A DNA stretch of 64,000 bases, from NCBI GenBank assembly GCA_963716235.1, contig CAVQTE010000020.1, positions 248,001 to 312,000 on the forward strand, written 5' to 3'. This stretch comes from Sva-07 sp963716235 (lineage in GTDB: Bacteria; Actinomycetota; Acidimicrobiia; Acidimicrobiales; Ilumatobacteraceae). Both the position numbers and the translations under genes were made by a program. This document shows, one piece after another, positions 7,963 through 16,861 of this stretch. The notes below the pieces were generated by a model that was given only the letters and a program-made list of their open reading frames with translations, made no database searches and was not told the DNA's origin. Within the stretch, counting starts at the first letter, position 1, and the number at the start of each line of letters is the position of its first letter.

Positions 7963-9360
7963 TCATCGCATGATGCGTTGCAGGACGGAAGCGGCACGCG
8001 GAGCTCGCTGATGCTTCGCCTCGTACCGATCGATCCACCCGGCGGACTGCAGGCCCGCATTGATGCCCAACCAGCGCAGCGGCTCGGGTTCCCAGCTGGG
8101 CGATCGGTGACCGACCCACGGCAACGACACGAGGTCGGTGTCGGCGCCCGTGATGAGGTCGGCCAACGTGCGGCCGGCCAGATTCGACGCCGCCACGCCC
8201 TCGCCGACGTACCCACCTGCCCAGGCCACGCCGGTCGAACGGTCGAGGCCGACCGACGGGCGCCAGTCACGTGGCACGCCGAGCACACCGCCCCATCGGT
8301 GCGTGATCCGCGCATCGCCGACCGCCGGAACGAGTTCGCGCAGCGTGGCGATGATCCGATCGTGGATCCGGGACCATCCCTCGGTCGCCGCGTCGATCCC
8401 CGACCCGAACCGGTACGGGGCGCCTCGCCCGCCGAACGCGAGTCGCCCGTCGGTGGTGCGTTGGCCGTAGACCACCATGCGTCGGTCGTCGGCGAACGTC
8501 TCCATGTCGCGCAGGCCGATCGCGTTCCAGGTGTCGTCGGAGAGCGGCTCGGTGGCGACCATCAGCGAGTACAGCGGGACGATGCAGCGCCTCAGCCCGT
8601 CGAGGTCGCGCGTGTAGGCCTCGGTGGCGCGAACCACGACGTCGGCGGTGATCGTTCCGTGGTCGGTGACCACCCGGGCCCGGGACCCACCGGTGCGAGC
8701 GACGATCGCCGAAGCAGCGGTGCCCTCGACGATGGTCGCGCCACGCCGCTCGGCCGCCTCGGCGAGGCCCCGCGCCAGCCGAGCGGGCTGCACCCGGGCA
8801 GCGGGCCCGTAGAGCACACCTCCGAACACATCGGTGGCTCGGAGATGATTGCGTGCCTGGTCGGCGTCGAGCACGCGCAACACGTCGTCACCGAATCCGT
8901 GATGGTGGTGCTCGTCGACCTCGGTACGTTGCCGCTGCACCTGTGCAACGGTCCGCGCGATGCGGATCACGCCACCCCTCGCGAAGCCGCAGTCGATGCC
9001 CTCGTCCGCGACGACTCGGCCAACTTCGTCGACGGTGTCGATGATCGCCCGGGTCATCCGGATGCCGGCATCGCGTCCGCTGGCGGCGACCGCCCCCTCG
9101 AGACCGCCTGCGAGCTCTCCGACACACCATCCGCCGTTGCGTCCGGATGCCCCGAATCCGACCATCTCTCGCTCGACGACGAGCACCCGCAGCGTCGGGT
9201 CCGCTCCGAGTAACGCGACTGCCGTCCACAACCCGGTGTAGCCGGCACCGACGATCGCCACGTCGACGTCGACGTTGCCGGAAAGTGTCGGCCGGTGGGC
9301 GAGCGGGGCGTCGAGTTGGTCGAGCCAGAGCGACTTCGTGCGCAGGGCCTGCTCGTCCAT
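7963..9360 (-). CDS. FAD-dependent amine oxidoreductase (DAO family, gamma-glutamylputrescine oxidase-like)
   Basis: A 465-residue flavoprotein. The dinucleotide-binding motif GAGYTG is at 38-43, followed by VLVVEREMVGFGASGRNGG, a signature of the D-amino-acid oxidase/PuuB/glycine oxidase group. Near the C-terminus YVGEGVAASNLAGRTLADL closes the FAD site. PuuB-type enzymes oxidise gamma-glutamylputrescine to an aldehyde and release peroxide. Pairing with a class III aminotransferase supports a polyamine role, but no PuuA-type ligase is in the window, so other secondary amines remain possible. The start is the ATG at 9360, just ahead of the conserved N-terminal region. Confidence 0.8.
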   Translation of the reverse strand: MDEQALRTKSLWLDQLDAPLAHRPTLSGNVDVDVAIVGAGYTGLWTAVALLGADPTLRVLVVEREMVGFGASGRNGGWCVGELAGGLEGAVAASGRDAGIRMTRAIIDTVDEVGRVVADEGIDCGFARGGVIRIARTVAQVQRQRTEVDEHHHHGFGDDVLRVLDADQARNHLRATDVFGGVLYGPAARVQPARLARGLAEAAERRGATIVEGTAASAIVARTGGSRARVVTDHGTITADVVVRATEAYTRDLDGLRRCIVPLYSLMVATEPLSDDTWNAIGLRDMETFADDRRMVVYGQRTTDGRLAFGGRGAPYRFGSGIDAATEGWSRIHDRIIATLRELVPAVGDARITHRWGGVLGVPRDWRPSVGLDRSTGVAWAGGYVGEGVAASNLAGRTLADLITGADTDLVSLPWVGHRSPSWEPEPLRWLGINAGLQSAGWIDRYEAKHQRAPRAASVLQRIMR

Positions 9361-9430
9361 CCGGCGAGCGTACCGAAGGCTCCCGGCGCGAAACCTCTGC
9401 CGACCGGCCAGAGCAGTACATTGCCGATTC

Positions 9431-10663
9431 ATGCGAGTACTCGTGGTCGGTGCAGGTGGCGTGGGTTCGGCGTTCGTGGCAATTGCCTCCACGCGGGAGG
9501 TCTACACCCACATCACGGTTGCCGACATCGATGTCGCCAAGGCCGAGGCCGCGGTCGACACAGCGACCGACAACGACGGCGGCCGAATCGTGGCTGCCTA
9601 CATCGATGCGTCCTCGGAGGTCTCCGTTGCCGACCTGGCACGGTCGATGCAGGCCGACGTCGTACTCAACGCCTGCGATCCACGGTTCAACCCGCCGATC
9701 TTCGAGGGTGCCTTCGCCGCCGGGTGCAACTACGTCGACATGGCGATGAACCTGTCGGTTCCCCATGCGACCAAGCCGTACGAGAAGACGGGCATCCGCC
9801 TCGGCGACGGCCAGTTCGCCGAGTCACCGACGTGGAAGGCCCGCGGCATGATGGCGCTGTGCGGGATGGGCGTCGAGCCCGGCTTCTCCGACGTCGCCGC
9901 CCGCTACGCCGCCGACGAGTTGTTCAGTGAAATCCACGAGATCGGTGTTCGTGACGGCGCCGACCTCGTGGTCGACGGCTACGACTTCGCACCCACCTTC
10001 TCGATCTGGACGACGATCGAGGAATGCCTCAATCCGCCGGTCATCTACGAGCGCGAGCGCGGCTGGTTCACGACCGAGCCGTTCTCCGAACCCGAGATCT
10101 TCACGTTCCCGGAGGGCATCGGGCCGCTGCAGTGCGTCAACGTCGAGCACGAGGAGGTCATCCTCATGCCCCGGTGGATCGACACGCAACGCGTGACGTT
10201 CAAGTACGGCCTCGGCGAGGAGTTCATCGACATCCTCAAGACGTTGCGCAAACTCGATCTCCACTCGACCACCGCGGTCGACGTCAAGGGCGTCAAGGTG
10301 TCGCCGCGTGACCTCGTCGCGGCAACGCTGCCCGACCCGGCGACCCTCGGCGAGGTGATGCGCGGACGCACCTGTGCCGGCACCTGGGTGACAGGTCTCG
10401 GCAAGGACGGCGAGCCCCGTGAGGTGTACGTGTACCACGTGGTCGACAACGCCTGGTCGATGCAGCAGTTCGGCCACCAGGCGGTCGTCTGGCAGACCGC
10501 CGTGATGCCGGCCGTCGCCATCGAACTGATCGCGAACGGCATCTGGCACCGCCCCGGTGTGGTCGGCCCCGAAGCGCTCCCCCCGATGCCGTTCCTCGAC
10601 CTGCTCGACGAGTACGGCAGCGAATGGGAGTGGGCCGACTACAAGGACCGCGCCCCCGTGTAA
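9431..10663 (+). CDS. Saccharopine dehydrogenase family oxidoreductase
   Basis: A 410-residue protein. It opens with the NAD(P)-binding motif GAGGVG at 7-12, then ADIDVAKAEA. Residues about 75-105 contain VLNACDPRFNPPIFEGAFAAG followed by YVDMAMN, the pattern of saccharopine and carboxynorspermidine dehydrogenases. These enzymes make or split secondary amines between amino acids and aldehydes or keto acids. It is divergent from the FAD oxidase/aminotransferase operon, with about 70 bp between, so a shared amine-metabolism role is plausible but unproven. Its TAA stop is inside the palindrome at 10660-10690. Confidence 0.8.
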   Translation: MRVLVVGAGGVGSAFVAIASTREVYTHITVADIDVAKAEAAVDTATDNDGGRIVAAYIDASSEVSVADLARSMQADVVLNACDPRFNPPIFEGAFAAGCNYVDMAMNLSVPHATKPYEKTGIRLGDGQFAESPTWKARGMMALCGMGVEPGFSDVAARYAADELFSEIHEIGVRDGADLVVDGYDFAPTFSIWTTIEECLNPPVIYERERGWFTTEPFSEPEIFTFPEGIGPLQCVNVEHEEVILMPRWIDTQRVTFKYGLGEEFIDILKTLRKLDLHSTTAVDVKGVKVSPRDLVAATLPDPATLGEVMRGRTCAGTWVTGLGKDGEPREVYVYHVVDNAWSMQQFGHQAVVWQTAVMPAVAIELIANGIWHRPGVVGPEALPPMPFLDLLDEYGSEWEWADYKDRAPV

Positions 10664-10690
10664 CGATCGGTGTCTGACACCAATCGTTAC
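10660..10690 (-). repeat. 31-nt palindrome, copy A1, shared terminator containing both stop codons
   Basis: Fifteen-base arms around a single central base. Read on the minus strand it starts GTAACGATTGGTGTC, with A in the centre. It differs at one position from the copy at 51783-51813. The arms contain TAA in both directions, and these are the actual stop codons of the two convergent genes (10661-10663 and 10689-10687). Probably acts as a bidirectional terminator. Confidence 0.85.
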
Positions 10691-11679
10691 AGGCTGGGAT
10701 CGACGACCCAGCGGCCGCGGACCTGACCGTCGAGGATGCTCGGACCTCGGTCGAGGAGTTCGCTGAGCGGAACGATCTCGGTCATCGAGTCGATCAACTC
10801 GGCGGGCAGGTCGTGCCCGAGTCGCGCCCATGCCCGGTCGCGAACGGGCGTGGGTGCCATCACCGAGTCGACACCCTGAAGCCGGACGTTACGAAGGATG
10901 AACGGCATCACCGTCGTGGGGAGATCGACGCCGCCGGCCAGGCCGCACGCAGCGACCACCCCGCCGTACTTCATCTGGGCCAGCAGCTTGGCGAGCATCT
11001 TCGAGCCGACAGTGTCGACAGCACCGGCCCATTGTTCGGATTCGAGCGGCCGGGCCGCCTCGGTCATCTCCTCGCGCGTGAGGAACGCCGTTGCGCCGAG
11101 GCCGGCGAGGTACTCCTGGGTCTCCGGGCGACCCGTCACCGCCGTGACCTCGAAGCCGAGGGTGGCGAGCAGCGCAACCGCCACGGATCCGACGCCCCCG
11201 GCTGCCCCAGTCACGAGCACCGGGCCATCTGCGGGCACCACGTCGGCATCTTCGATGGCCATCACGCAGAGCATCGCCGTGAGCCCGGCGGTGCCGATCG
11301 ACATCGCCGTGAGCGAGCTCATGACCTCGGGGCGCTGCACGAGCCACTCGGATCGCACCCGCTGGCGCTGCGTGTAGCCGCCCCAGAATCGTTCGCCGAC
11401 GCCCCAGCCCGTCGAGATGACGGCGTCACCGATTCCGAAGTCGGCTGAGTCGCTCGCCACGACAGTTCCGGTGAGGTCGATACCGGGGACCATCGGATAG
11501 CTGCGCACGATGCGACCCTGGCCCGCCAGCGCCATGCCGTCCTTGTAGTTCAACGACGAGTAGTCGACATCGATCGTGACATCGCCCTCGGGGAGGTCGT
11601 CGTCGGTGAGCTGTTCGAGCGCTCCGACGGGGCCGCCGTCGGTCTCACGAAGGACCAGTGCCGTGAAGGTGTCGCTCAT
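10687..11679 (-). CDS. acuI: Acrylyl-CoA reductase/YhdH-type quinone oxidoreductase
   Basis: A 330-residue zinc-free medium-chain dehydrogenase. The N-terminal YSSLNYKDGMALAG and YPMVPGIDLTGTVV segments are diagnostic of the YhdH/AcuI group. The VTGAAGGVGSVAVALLATLG segment is the NADPH-binding motif. AcuI reduces toxic acrylyl-CoA to propionyl-CoA, for instance during DMSP or 3-hydroxypropionate breakdown. The ATG at 11679 fits the family N-terminus. It is divergent from the rhodanese gene. Confidence 0.85.
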   Translation of the reverse strand: MSDTFTALVLRETDGGPVGALEQLTDDDLPEGDVTIDVDYSSLNYKDGMALAGQGRIVRSYPMVPGIDLTGTVVASDSADFGIGDAVISTGWGVGERFWGGYTQRQRVRSEWLVQRPEVMSSLTAMSIGTAGLTAMLCVMAIEDADVVPADGPVLVTGAAGGVGSVAVALLATLGFEVTAVTGRPETQEYLAGLGATAFLTREEMTEAARPLESEQWAGAVDTVGSKMLAKLLAQMKYGGVVAACGLAGGVDLPTTVMPFILRNVRLQGVDSVMAPTPVRDRAWARLGHDLPAELIDSMTEIVPLSELLDRGPSILDGQVRGRWVVDPSL

Positions 11680-11739
11680 CGGATCATCGTGGCACACGCC
11701 GGATCCTGGTGGCACCCTGCGGCATGACAGAGTGAGCCC

Positions 11740-12582
11740 ATGTCGTCAAACCCTCGGCCAGTGCCCCCGATCGTGAGTGCCGGCTGGCTGGCCGATCACG
11801 GTGCCGACGTCGTGATCTGTGAAGTCGGTTCGTCGATGGTGGGAGGTGACCCCGAGGCACGGTACGCGGAGCGCCACATCCGCGGCGCCCGGTACGTGTC
11901 GCTCGACACTGTGCTGGCCGCACCCCCATCGGCGGACGGGGGCCGCCACCCGCTGCCGACCCCGGAGGACTTCGCTCGCCATCTCGGTGCACTCGGCATC
12001 GACGACGAGGCGACCGTGGTCGCCTACGACCGGCGAGGGGGCGGCGGAGTCGCCGGACGCCTCGTGTGGATGCTGCGGGTGATCGGTCAACCGGCGGCAC
12101 TGCTCGACGGCGGTCTCGGCGGGTGGGACGGTCCGGTCGGGAGCGAACCGATCATCGTCGAACCGGTGAGGCGTGCCGTGCGCCAGTGGCCCTCGAACGC
12201 AGTGGCCGACGCGGAGGACGTCGCTCGACACATCCGCGCCGGCGGCGTGGTGATCGACAGCCGCGACCCCGCCCGCTACGCCGGTGAGGTCGAGCCGATC
12301 GACGCCGTTGCCGGCCACATCCCCGGAGCGATCAACATCGCCTACACCGAGAACCTCGACGCCGAGTTCAACTTCCGCCCGACGGCAGAACTCGCCGAGC
12401 GGTTCGCTGTCGCCGCAACCGACGACGATCCGATCGTCTACTGCGGCTCGGGCGTCACCGCCTGCCACAACGCCCTCGTGATGGAGCACGTCGGTCTCCA
12501 ACGCCCCCGGCTGTACGTCGGATCGTGGTCGGCGTGGTCGGCCGACCCAGACCGGCCCATCGCCACCGGTTCCACACCATGA
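11740..12582 (+). CDS. sseA: Thiosulfate/3-mercaptopyruvate sulfurtransferase (two rhodanese domains)
   Basis: A 280-residue protein with two tandem rhodanese domains. The first keeps the fold (ARYAERHIRGARYVSLD) but has no catalytic Cys. The second has the active loop CGSGVTA, with Cys235 as the sulfur acceptor. The loop fits the SseA/thiosulfate sulfurtransferase group. It moves sulfane sulfur to cyanide or another thiophile. The next gene, a TauE-type sulfur-compound permease, starts 13 nt later, which suggests a joint role in sulfur handling. Confidence 0.85.
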   Translation: MSSNPRPVPPIVSAGWLADHGADVVICEVGSSMVGGDPEARYAERHIRGARYVSLDTVLAAPPSADGGRHPLPTPEDFARHLGALGIDDEATVVAYDRRGGGGVAGRLVWMLRVIGQPAALLDGGLGGWDGPVGSEPIIVEPVRRAVRQWPSNAVADAEDVARHIRAGGVVIDSRDPARYAGEVEPIDAVAGHIPGAINIAYTENLDAEFNFRPTAELAERFAVAATDDDPIVYCGSGVTACHNALVMEHVGLQRPRLYVGSWSAWSADPDRPIATGSTP

Positions 12583-12595
12583 CGGACCCGCAACG

Positions 12596-13333
12596 GTGAC
12601 CGGCGGCGAACTCCTCATCGTGCTCGTCGCCGTGATCATCGGATCGATCGCGAAGTCGGTGACGGGCATGGGCCTGCCACTCATCGTGATCCCGATCGCG
12701 TCGCTGTTCGTCGACGTCAACGACGCCGTGGTGGTGATCGCACTGCCGAACATGCTCGCCAACGCCGTACTCGCCGGCAGGGAACGCCACAGCTATCCCG
12801 AGACACGAGACCTGCCGACCCTTGCCGCAGTGGGCGTCGTCGGTGCGGTTGCCGGGGCGCTGCTGCTCGTCAACGTGTCGGAGACACCGCTCGTGATCGC
12901 CGTGGTCGTGGCGATCATCGGCTACATCGTGCTGTTCTTCGCGCATCCCGAGTTTCGAACCACACCCGCGCAGTCGAAGCGTTTGGCGCCCGTGGTCGGC
13001 GGCATCGCCGGGCTGTTCCAGGGTGCAATCGGTATCGCAGGCCCCATCGTCGGTTCGTGGATCCACAGCTATCGCCTCCCCCGCAGTGCGCACATCCTGT
13101 CGGTCACGTCGCTGTTCTTCATCACCGGTCTCACCCAGCTCGTGGTTCTGATCAGCACCGGGGAACTCTCGGGTCGCGTGACCGCCACACTGCTCGCATG
13201 CATCCCGGTGCTGGCGTTGATTCCATTCGGCACCCGGCTGCGCAACTCGGTCTCCGGACGCGGATTCGACCTGGCGATCATCGTCGTGCTGGCGATCTCG
13301 GCGGCCGCCCTGTGTCTCGAACTGGTTCTGTGA
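12596..13333 (+). CDS. TauE/SafE family sulfite/organosulfur exporter
   Basis: A 245-residue, very hydrophobic protein with about seven to eight membrane segments in two related halves, each with the glycine-rich motif of the family (AKSVTGMGLPL near residue 20 and LFQGAIGIAGPIVGS near residue 145). TauE/SafE proteins export sulfite, sulfonates or related anions. It starts at a GTG; an ATG at 12579 overlapping the previous stop runs into a stop after six codons. Probably in one operon with the rhodanese gene. Its stop lies upstream of the TPP riboswitch. Confidence 0.85.
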   Translation: MTGGELLIVLVAVIIGSIAKSVTGMGLPLIVIPIASLFVDVNDAVVVIALPNMLANAVLAGRERHSYPETRDLPTLAAVGVVGAVAGALLLVNVSETPLVIAVVVAIIGYIVLFFAHPEFRTTPAQSKRLAPVVGGIAGLFQGAIGIAGPIVGSWIHSYRLPRSAHILSVTSLFFITGLTQLVVLISTGELSGRVTATLLACIPVLALIPFGTRLRNSVSGRGFDLAIIVVLAISAAALCLELVL

Positions 13334-13350
13334 GGTAGCGTTCCCAATCA

Positions 13351-13441
13351 ACAACACAGGGGAGCTCGCTGGAACGGCGGGCTGAGAGGGTGACCGCCGT
13401 CGCCGACCCACGAACCTGATCCGGATAATGCCGGCGGAGGA
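13351..13441 (+). promoter_or_regulatory. TPP riboswitch (THI element)
   Basis: The conserved thiamine-pyrophosphate aptamer parts appear in order: ACAGGGGAGC at about 13355, CTGAGAGGGTGAC at 13382, and CCTGATCCGGATAATGCCGG at about 13415. The ribosome binding site GGAGG (13436-13440) lies at the very 3' edge of the aptamer, 6 nt before the GTG of thiN. TPP binding would therefore most simply block translation initiation; I see no separate terminator hairpin. Confidence 0.95.
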
Positions 13442-13446
13442 ACATC

Positions 13447-14106
13447 GTGAACGAACACATCGTCATCATCACCGGGGCTGCTCCGATCTCGCCCGAGGTC
13501 GTCGCCCGCATACCGGCTGATGCACTCCTGATCGCCGTCGACGGCGGCCTCGACCACGCCCTGGCTGTCGGCCTGGAGCCCACGCGTGTCGTCGGGGACC
13601 TCGATTCGGTGACCGACGCAGGCCTCACCTGGGCTGCGCGCAACGCGTCGATCGAACGGCACCCGACCGACAAGGACCGCACCGACACCGAACTCGCACT
13701 CGCCGTCGCGGCGACGTTCGACCCCGATCGGATCACACTGATCGGCGGTGGCGACCGGCTCGATCACACGATCGCCGGCATTGGTGCACTCGGCGCGCTG
13801 AGCGTCACGAGCGTTCCGTCCCTCGAAGCATGGTGGGACGATCAGCACGTCACGGTCGTGCAGGGCCCCGGCTCCGCCACGCTGCACCTAGCGGCCGGCT
13901 CGACGTTGTCGCTGCTCGCGCTCCATGGCCCGTGCACCCGCGTGACACTGCGCAACACCCGATGGGAACTGACCGAGGTCGACATCGATCCGGTCGTCGG
14001 CCTCGGTGTGAGCAACGAGGTGCCCGCCGACGGTGGCCCGGTCGAGGTGTCGCTCTCTGGCGGCACGCTGACGATCTTCGACGTTCCCGCCGAGGTGACG
14101 CGATGA
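13447..14106 (+). CDS. thiN: Thiamine pyrophosphokinase
   Basis: A 219-residue protein with the kinase signatures VDGGLDHAL (31-39), GDLDS (50-54) and DKDRTDTELAL (from 75), which bind ATP-Mg and thiamine. GGGDRLDH follows. It transfers pyrophosphate from ATP to thiamine, making TPP directly. The GTG start is fixed by GGAGG 6 nt upstream and by the riboswitch boundary. It is the first gene of the TPP-controlled operon; its TGA overlaps the ATG of thiB. As there are no thiamine synthesis genes here, this locus salvages imported thiamine. Confidence 0.93.
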   Translation: MNEHIVIITGAAPISPEVVARIPADALLIAVDGGLDHALAVGLEPTRVVGDLDSVTDAGLTWAARNASIERHPTDKDRTDTELALAVAATFDPDRITLIGGGDRLDHTIAGIGALGALSVTSVPSLEAWWDDQHVTVVQGPGSATLHLAAGSTLSLLALHGPCTRVTLRNTRWELTEVDIDPVVGLGVSNEVPADGGPVEVSLSGGTLTIFDVPAEVTR

Positions 14107-15266
14107 GCAGAGCAACACAACCCTCGTCAGCTCGCTCATCGCGATGGGCGGCACTCGCCGGTGCGGCGGCACTGCTCGTCACAGCGAGCGCATGCAGCAG
14201 CGATGGCGACGGCAGCGCAGGCAACGATTCCGTCGCCGTGGGGCAGCCACCGATCGGTCCCCTCGACACGAGTCCGAGCGGCGAGACGATCACGCTCGTC
14301 ACCTACGACTCGTTCCCCGAAGCCGACACGTCGCTCAACGATGCCCTCGCCTCGTTCGCCGCACAGACCGGGATCGACGTCGAGATCCTCGTTGCCGGCG
14401 ACGCCGGCACGATGCTGTCGAAGGCGTCGCTCACCGCCGGTAACCCCGAAGGCGACGTGATGTGGGGCATCGACAACACGCTGCTGTCACGAGCCGTCGA
14501 CGAGCGGGTGTTCGACCCGTACGTGGCGGCCGGCATCCTCGACGGGTCGGTCACGATCGACGACGCGTTCACGGCGCTCGTCCCGAACGGGGAGGCGACG
14601 CCCGTCGACTACGGCGACGTCTGCGTCAACTACGACATCGGCTGGTTCGCCGAGCGCGGGCTCGAACCGCCGACGACACTGGCCGATCTGGCCGACCCTG
14701 CCTACGCCGGCATGCTCGTCGTGCAGAACCCCGCCACGTCGTCGCCGGGCCTGGCGTTCCTGCTCGCGACGATCCACGAGTACGGCCTCGAGGGGTGGCA
14801 GGCGTACTGGAGCGCGCTCGGCGCGAACGGCGTCGAAGTCGTCGAGAGCTGGACCCAGGCGTACTACGAGCGGTTCACGTGGGCCGGCGGCCCGGTGCCG
14901 ATGGTCGTGAGCTATGGCTCCAGCCCACCTGCGGAAGTGGTCTTCGCCGACCCGCCGCGCGACGACTCGCCCACCGGCGTCATCGGCGACACGTGTTTCC
15001 GGCAGGTCGAGTTCGCCGGCGTGCTGCGCGGCACCGATTCGCCCGTTGCCGCCCGGCAGCTCATCGACTTCCTCATCGGCGAGGAGTTGCAGTCCGAACT
15101 TCCGCTCAACCTGTTCGTCTACCCGACGAACCAGGCGGTCGACCTGCCGCAGGAGTTCGTCGACCACGCCGTCGTGCCGGACGTGTCGCGTTCGCTCGAC
15201 CCGGCAGTGATCGACGCCAATCGCGCCATCTGGATCGACGAGTGGACGGAGCTGGTGCTCGGGTGA
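14103..15266 (+). CDS. thiB: Thiamine ABC transporter substrate-binding lipoprotein
   Basis: A 387-residue secreted protein with a lipoprotein signal ending at Cys31 (VTASACSS). The mature part has the ThiB pattern: VTYDSFPEAD near the start, GDVMWGIDNTLLSRA, then VDYGDVCVNYD and a late YPTNQAVDLPQEF. It captures thiamine, or thiamine phosphates, outside the membrane and delivers it to ThiPQ. ATG overlaps the TGA of thiN and its own TGA overlaps the GTG of thiP, so translation is coupled throughout. The ligand assignment is strengthened by the TPP riboswitch and thiN. Confidence 0.92.
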   Translation: MSRATQPSSARSSRWAALAGAAALLVTASACSSDGDGSAGNDSVAVGQPPIGPLDTSPSGETITLVTYDSFPEADTSLNDALASFAAQTGIDVEILVAGDAGTMLSKASLTAGNPEGDVMWGIDNTLLSRAVDERVFDPYVAAGILDGSVTIDDAFTALVPNGEATPVDYGDVCVNYDIGWFAERGLEPPTTLADLADPAYAGMLVVQNPATSSPGLAFLLATIHEYGLEGWQAYWSALGANGVEVVESWTQAYYERFTWAGGPVPMVVSYGSSPPAEVVFADPPRDDSPTGVIGDTCFRQVEFAGVLRGTDSPVAARQLIDFLIGEELQSELPLNLFVYPTNQAVDLPQEFVDHAVVPDVSRSLDPAVIDANRAIWIDEWTELVLG

Positions 15267-16861
15267 ACCGCCTGCCGCGGTGGCTCGTCGCGGTGCTCGC
15301 GATCGTGCCGGTCGTGGCACTCGCGGTCTTCTACGTCTGGCCGTTCACGACGCTGGTCGTCGAGGCGCTCAGCGCAACGGCGATCACCGACACCCTGGGC
15401 CGATCCCAGACGTGGGACGTCGTGTGGTTCACGCTGTGGCAAGCGGTGTTGTCGACCGCAGTCACGATCACCGTGGGCCTGGTCCCGGCCTACCTCGTGG
15501 CGCGATTCGCCTTCCGCGGACGCAGCCTCCTCGTGGGCCTCCTCACAGCCACGTTCGTCCTTCCCACCGTGGTCATGGGCGCAGCGTTCCTGGCGTTGCT
15601 CCCCGACTCCCTCGACCGCACGGTCTGGGCCGTGATCGGCGCGCACGTCGCGTTCAACATCGCTGTCGTGGTTCGAGTCGTCGGGTCACTGTGGGCGCAC
15701 CTCCCGACCGACATGGAGTACGCCGCCGCGACGCTCGGTGCGTCACGGTGGCACGTCGTCACCCGGGTCTCGTTCCCACTCATCCGGCCGGCGATCACTG
15801 CAGCGGCCACGATCGTCTTCCTGTTCTCGTTCACGTCGTTCGGCGTCATTCGCATTCTCGGCGCGCCGGGGACGCGCACGATCGAAGTCGAGGTGTGGCG
15901 CCGCGCGACCCAACTCGGCGACATCGGTGGCGCGACCGTGCTCGCCCTGCTGCAGCTGACACTGCTCGCCATCGTCCTCGCCTGGTCGACGATCGCCCAG
16001 CGAACGCACAGCCGTGCACTGGCACTGCGGCCGGTTGCGCCTCGTCGTCGTGCGAGAACTCGCTCCGAGCGATCCTTCGTCGCAGTCGCCGCCGGCGCGA
16101 CGGCGCTCGTCGCGCTCGTGCCGCTCACCGCCCTTCTGGTGCGCTCGTTCTCGACGCCCGACGGCTGGTCGACGAACGCCTGGACGAACCTCGACCGATC
16201 CGAGGTGCGGCCGGGTCTACGCGTCGGCATCGACCCTGCTGATGCCATCGCGAACTCGCTCGTCAACGCGGCATGGGCAACGCTGTTCGCCGTTGTCGTC
16301 GGCGGCGTCGCCAGCCTGGCGATCACGGCGGCGAAACGCCACGGCGGGTTGATCGACAGCGGACTCATGCTCCCGCTCGGCACGTCGGCCGTCACGATCG
16401 GCCTCGGCATGCTCATCACCTTCGACGTCGCGCCCGTCGACTGGCGAGCCTCGTGGTGGCTGGTGCCGGTCGGCCATGCACTGGTCGCCGTTCCGTTCGT
16501 CGTGCGCGTCTGCGTCGGGGTGCTGCGTTCCGTCGACCCGGCGATGACCGATGCAGCCGCGACCCTTGGAGCCCCACCCGTGCAGGCGTGGCGAGCGACC
16601 GTCGTGCCGTACCTGTGGCGCCCGCTCGGTGTCGGCGCCGCCCTCGCGGCGGCGATTTCACTCGGCGAGTTCGGGGCCACGAGCTTCCTCTCGCGGTCGG
16701 GGGGCGAAACGCTCCCGATCGCCATCGAGCAACTGCTGGGCCGCACGGGCACGACGCTGCAGGCGCAGGGGTACGTGCTCGCCACCATGCTCGCGGCCGT
16801 GACCGTGGTGTTGGTCGTCGTCATCGAGCAGGCGCAGTCGAGCAGGACGGTTGCGACATGA
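15263..16861 (+). CDS. thiP: Thiamine ABC transporter permease (fused two-domain)
   Basis: A 532-residue membrane protein made of two binding-protein-dependent permease domains, with about 12 membrane segments in total. Each half has the EAA loop that docks the ATPase: EYAAATLGASRWHVVTRVSFPLI in the first and DAAATLGAPPVQAWRATVVPYL in the second (both quoted loosely as the Ala-Ala-Thr-Leu-Gly motif region). This fused architecture is characteristic of ThiP and iron-type permeases. The GTG at 15263 overlaps the thiB stop. A longer upstream reading frame in the same phase is only the shadow of thiB. Confidence 0.92.
   Translation: MNRLPRWLVAVLAIVPVVALAVFYVWPFTTLVVEALSATAITDTLGRSQTWDVVWFTLWQAVLSTAVTITVGLVPAYLVARFAFRGRSLLVGLLTATFVLPTVVMGAAFLALLPDSLDRTVWAVIGAHVAFNIAVVVRVVGSLWAHLPTDMEYAAATLGASRWHVVTRVSFPLIRPAITAAATIVFLFSFTSFGVIRILGAPGTRTIEVEVWRRATQLGDIGGATVLALLQLTLLAIVLAWSTIAQRTHSRALALRPVAPRRRARTRSERSFVAVAAGATALVALVPLTALLVRSFSTPDGWSTNAWTNLDRSEVRPGLRVGIDPADAIANSLVNAAWATLFAVVVGGVASLAITAAKRHGGLIDSGLMLPLGTSAVTIGLGMLITFDVAPVDWRASWWLVPVGHALVAVPFVVRVCVGVLRSVDPAMTDAAATLGAPPVQAWRATVVPYLWRPLGVGAALAAAISLGEFGATSFLSRSGGETLPIAIEQLLGRTGTTLQAQGYVLATMLAAVTVVLVVVIEQAQSSRTVAT

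Noticed and set aside
14462..15262. N-terminal extension of ThiP by about 267 residues
   Set aside because: It is out-of-phase translation of thiB; the true start is the GTG overlapping the thiB stop.
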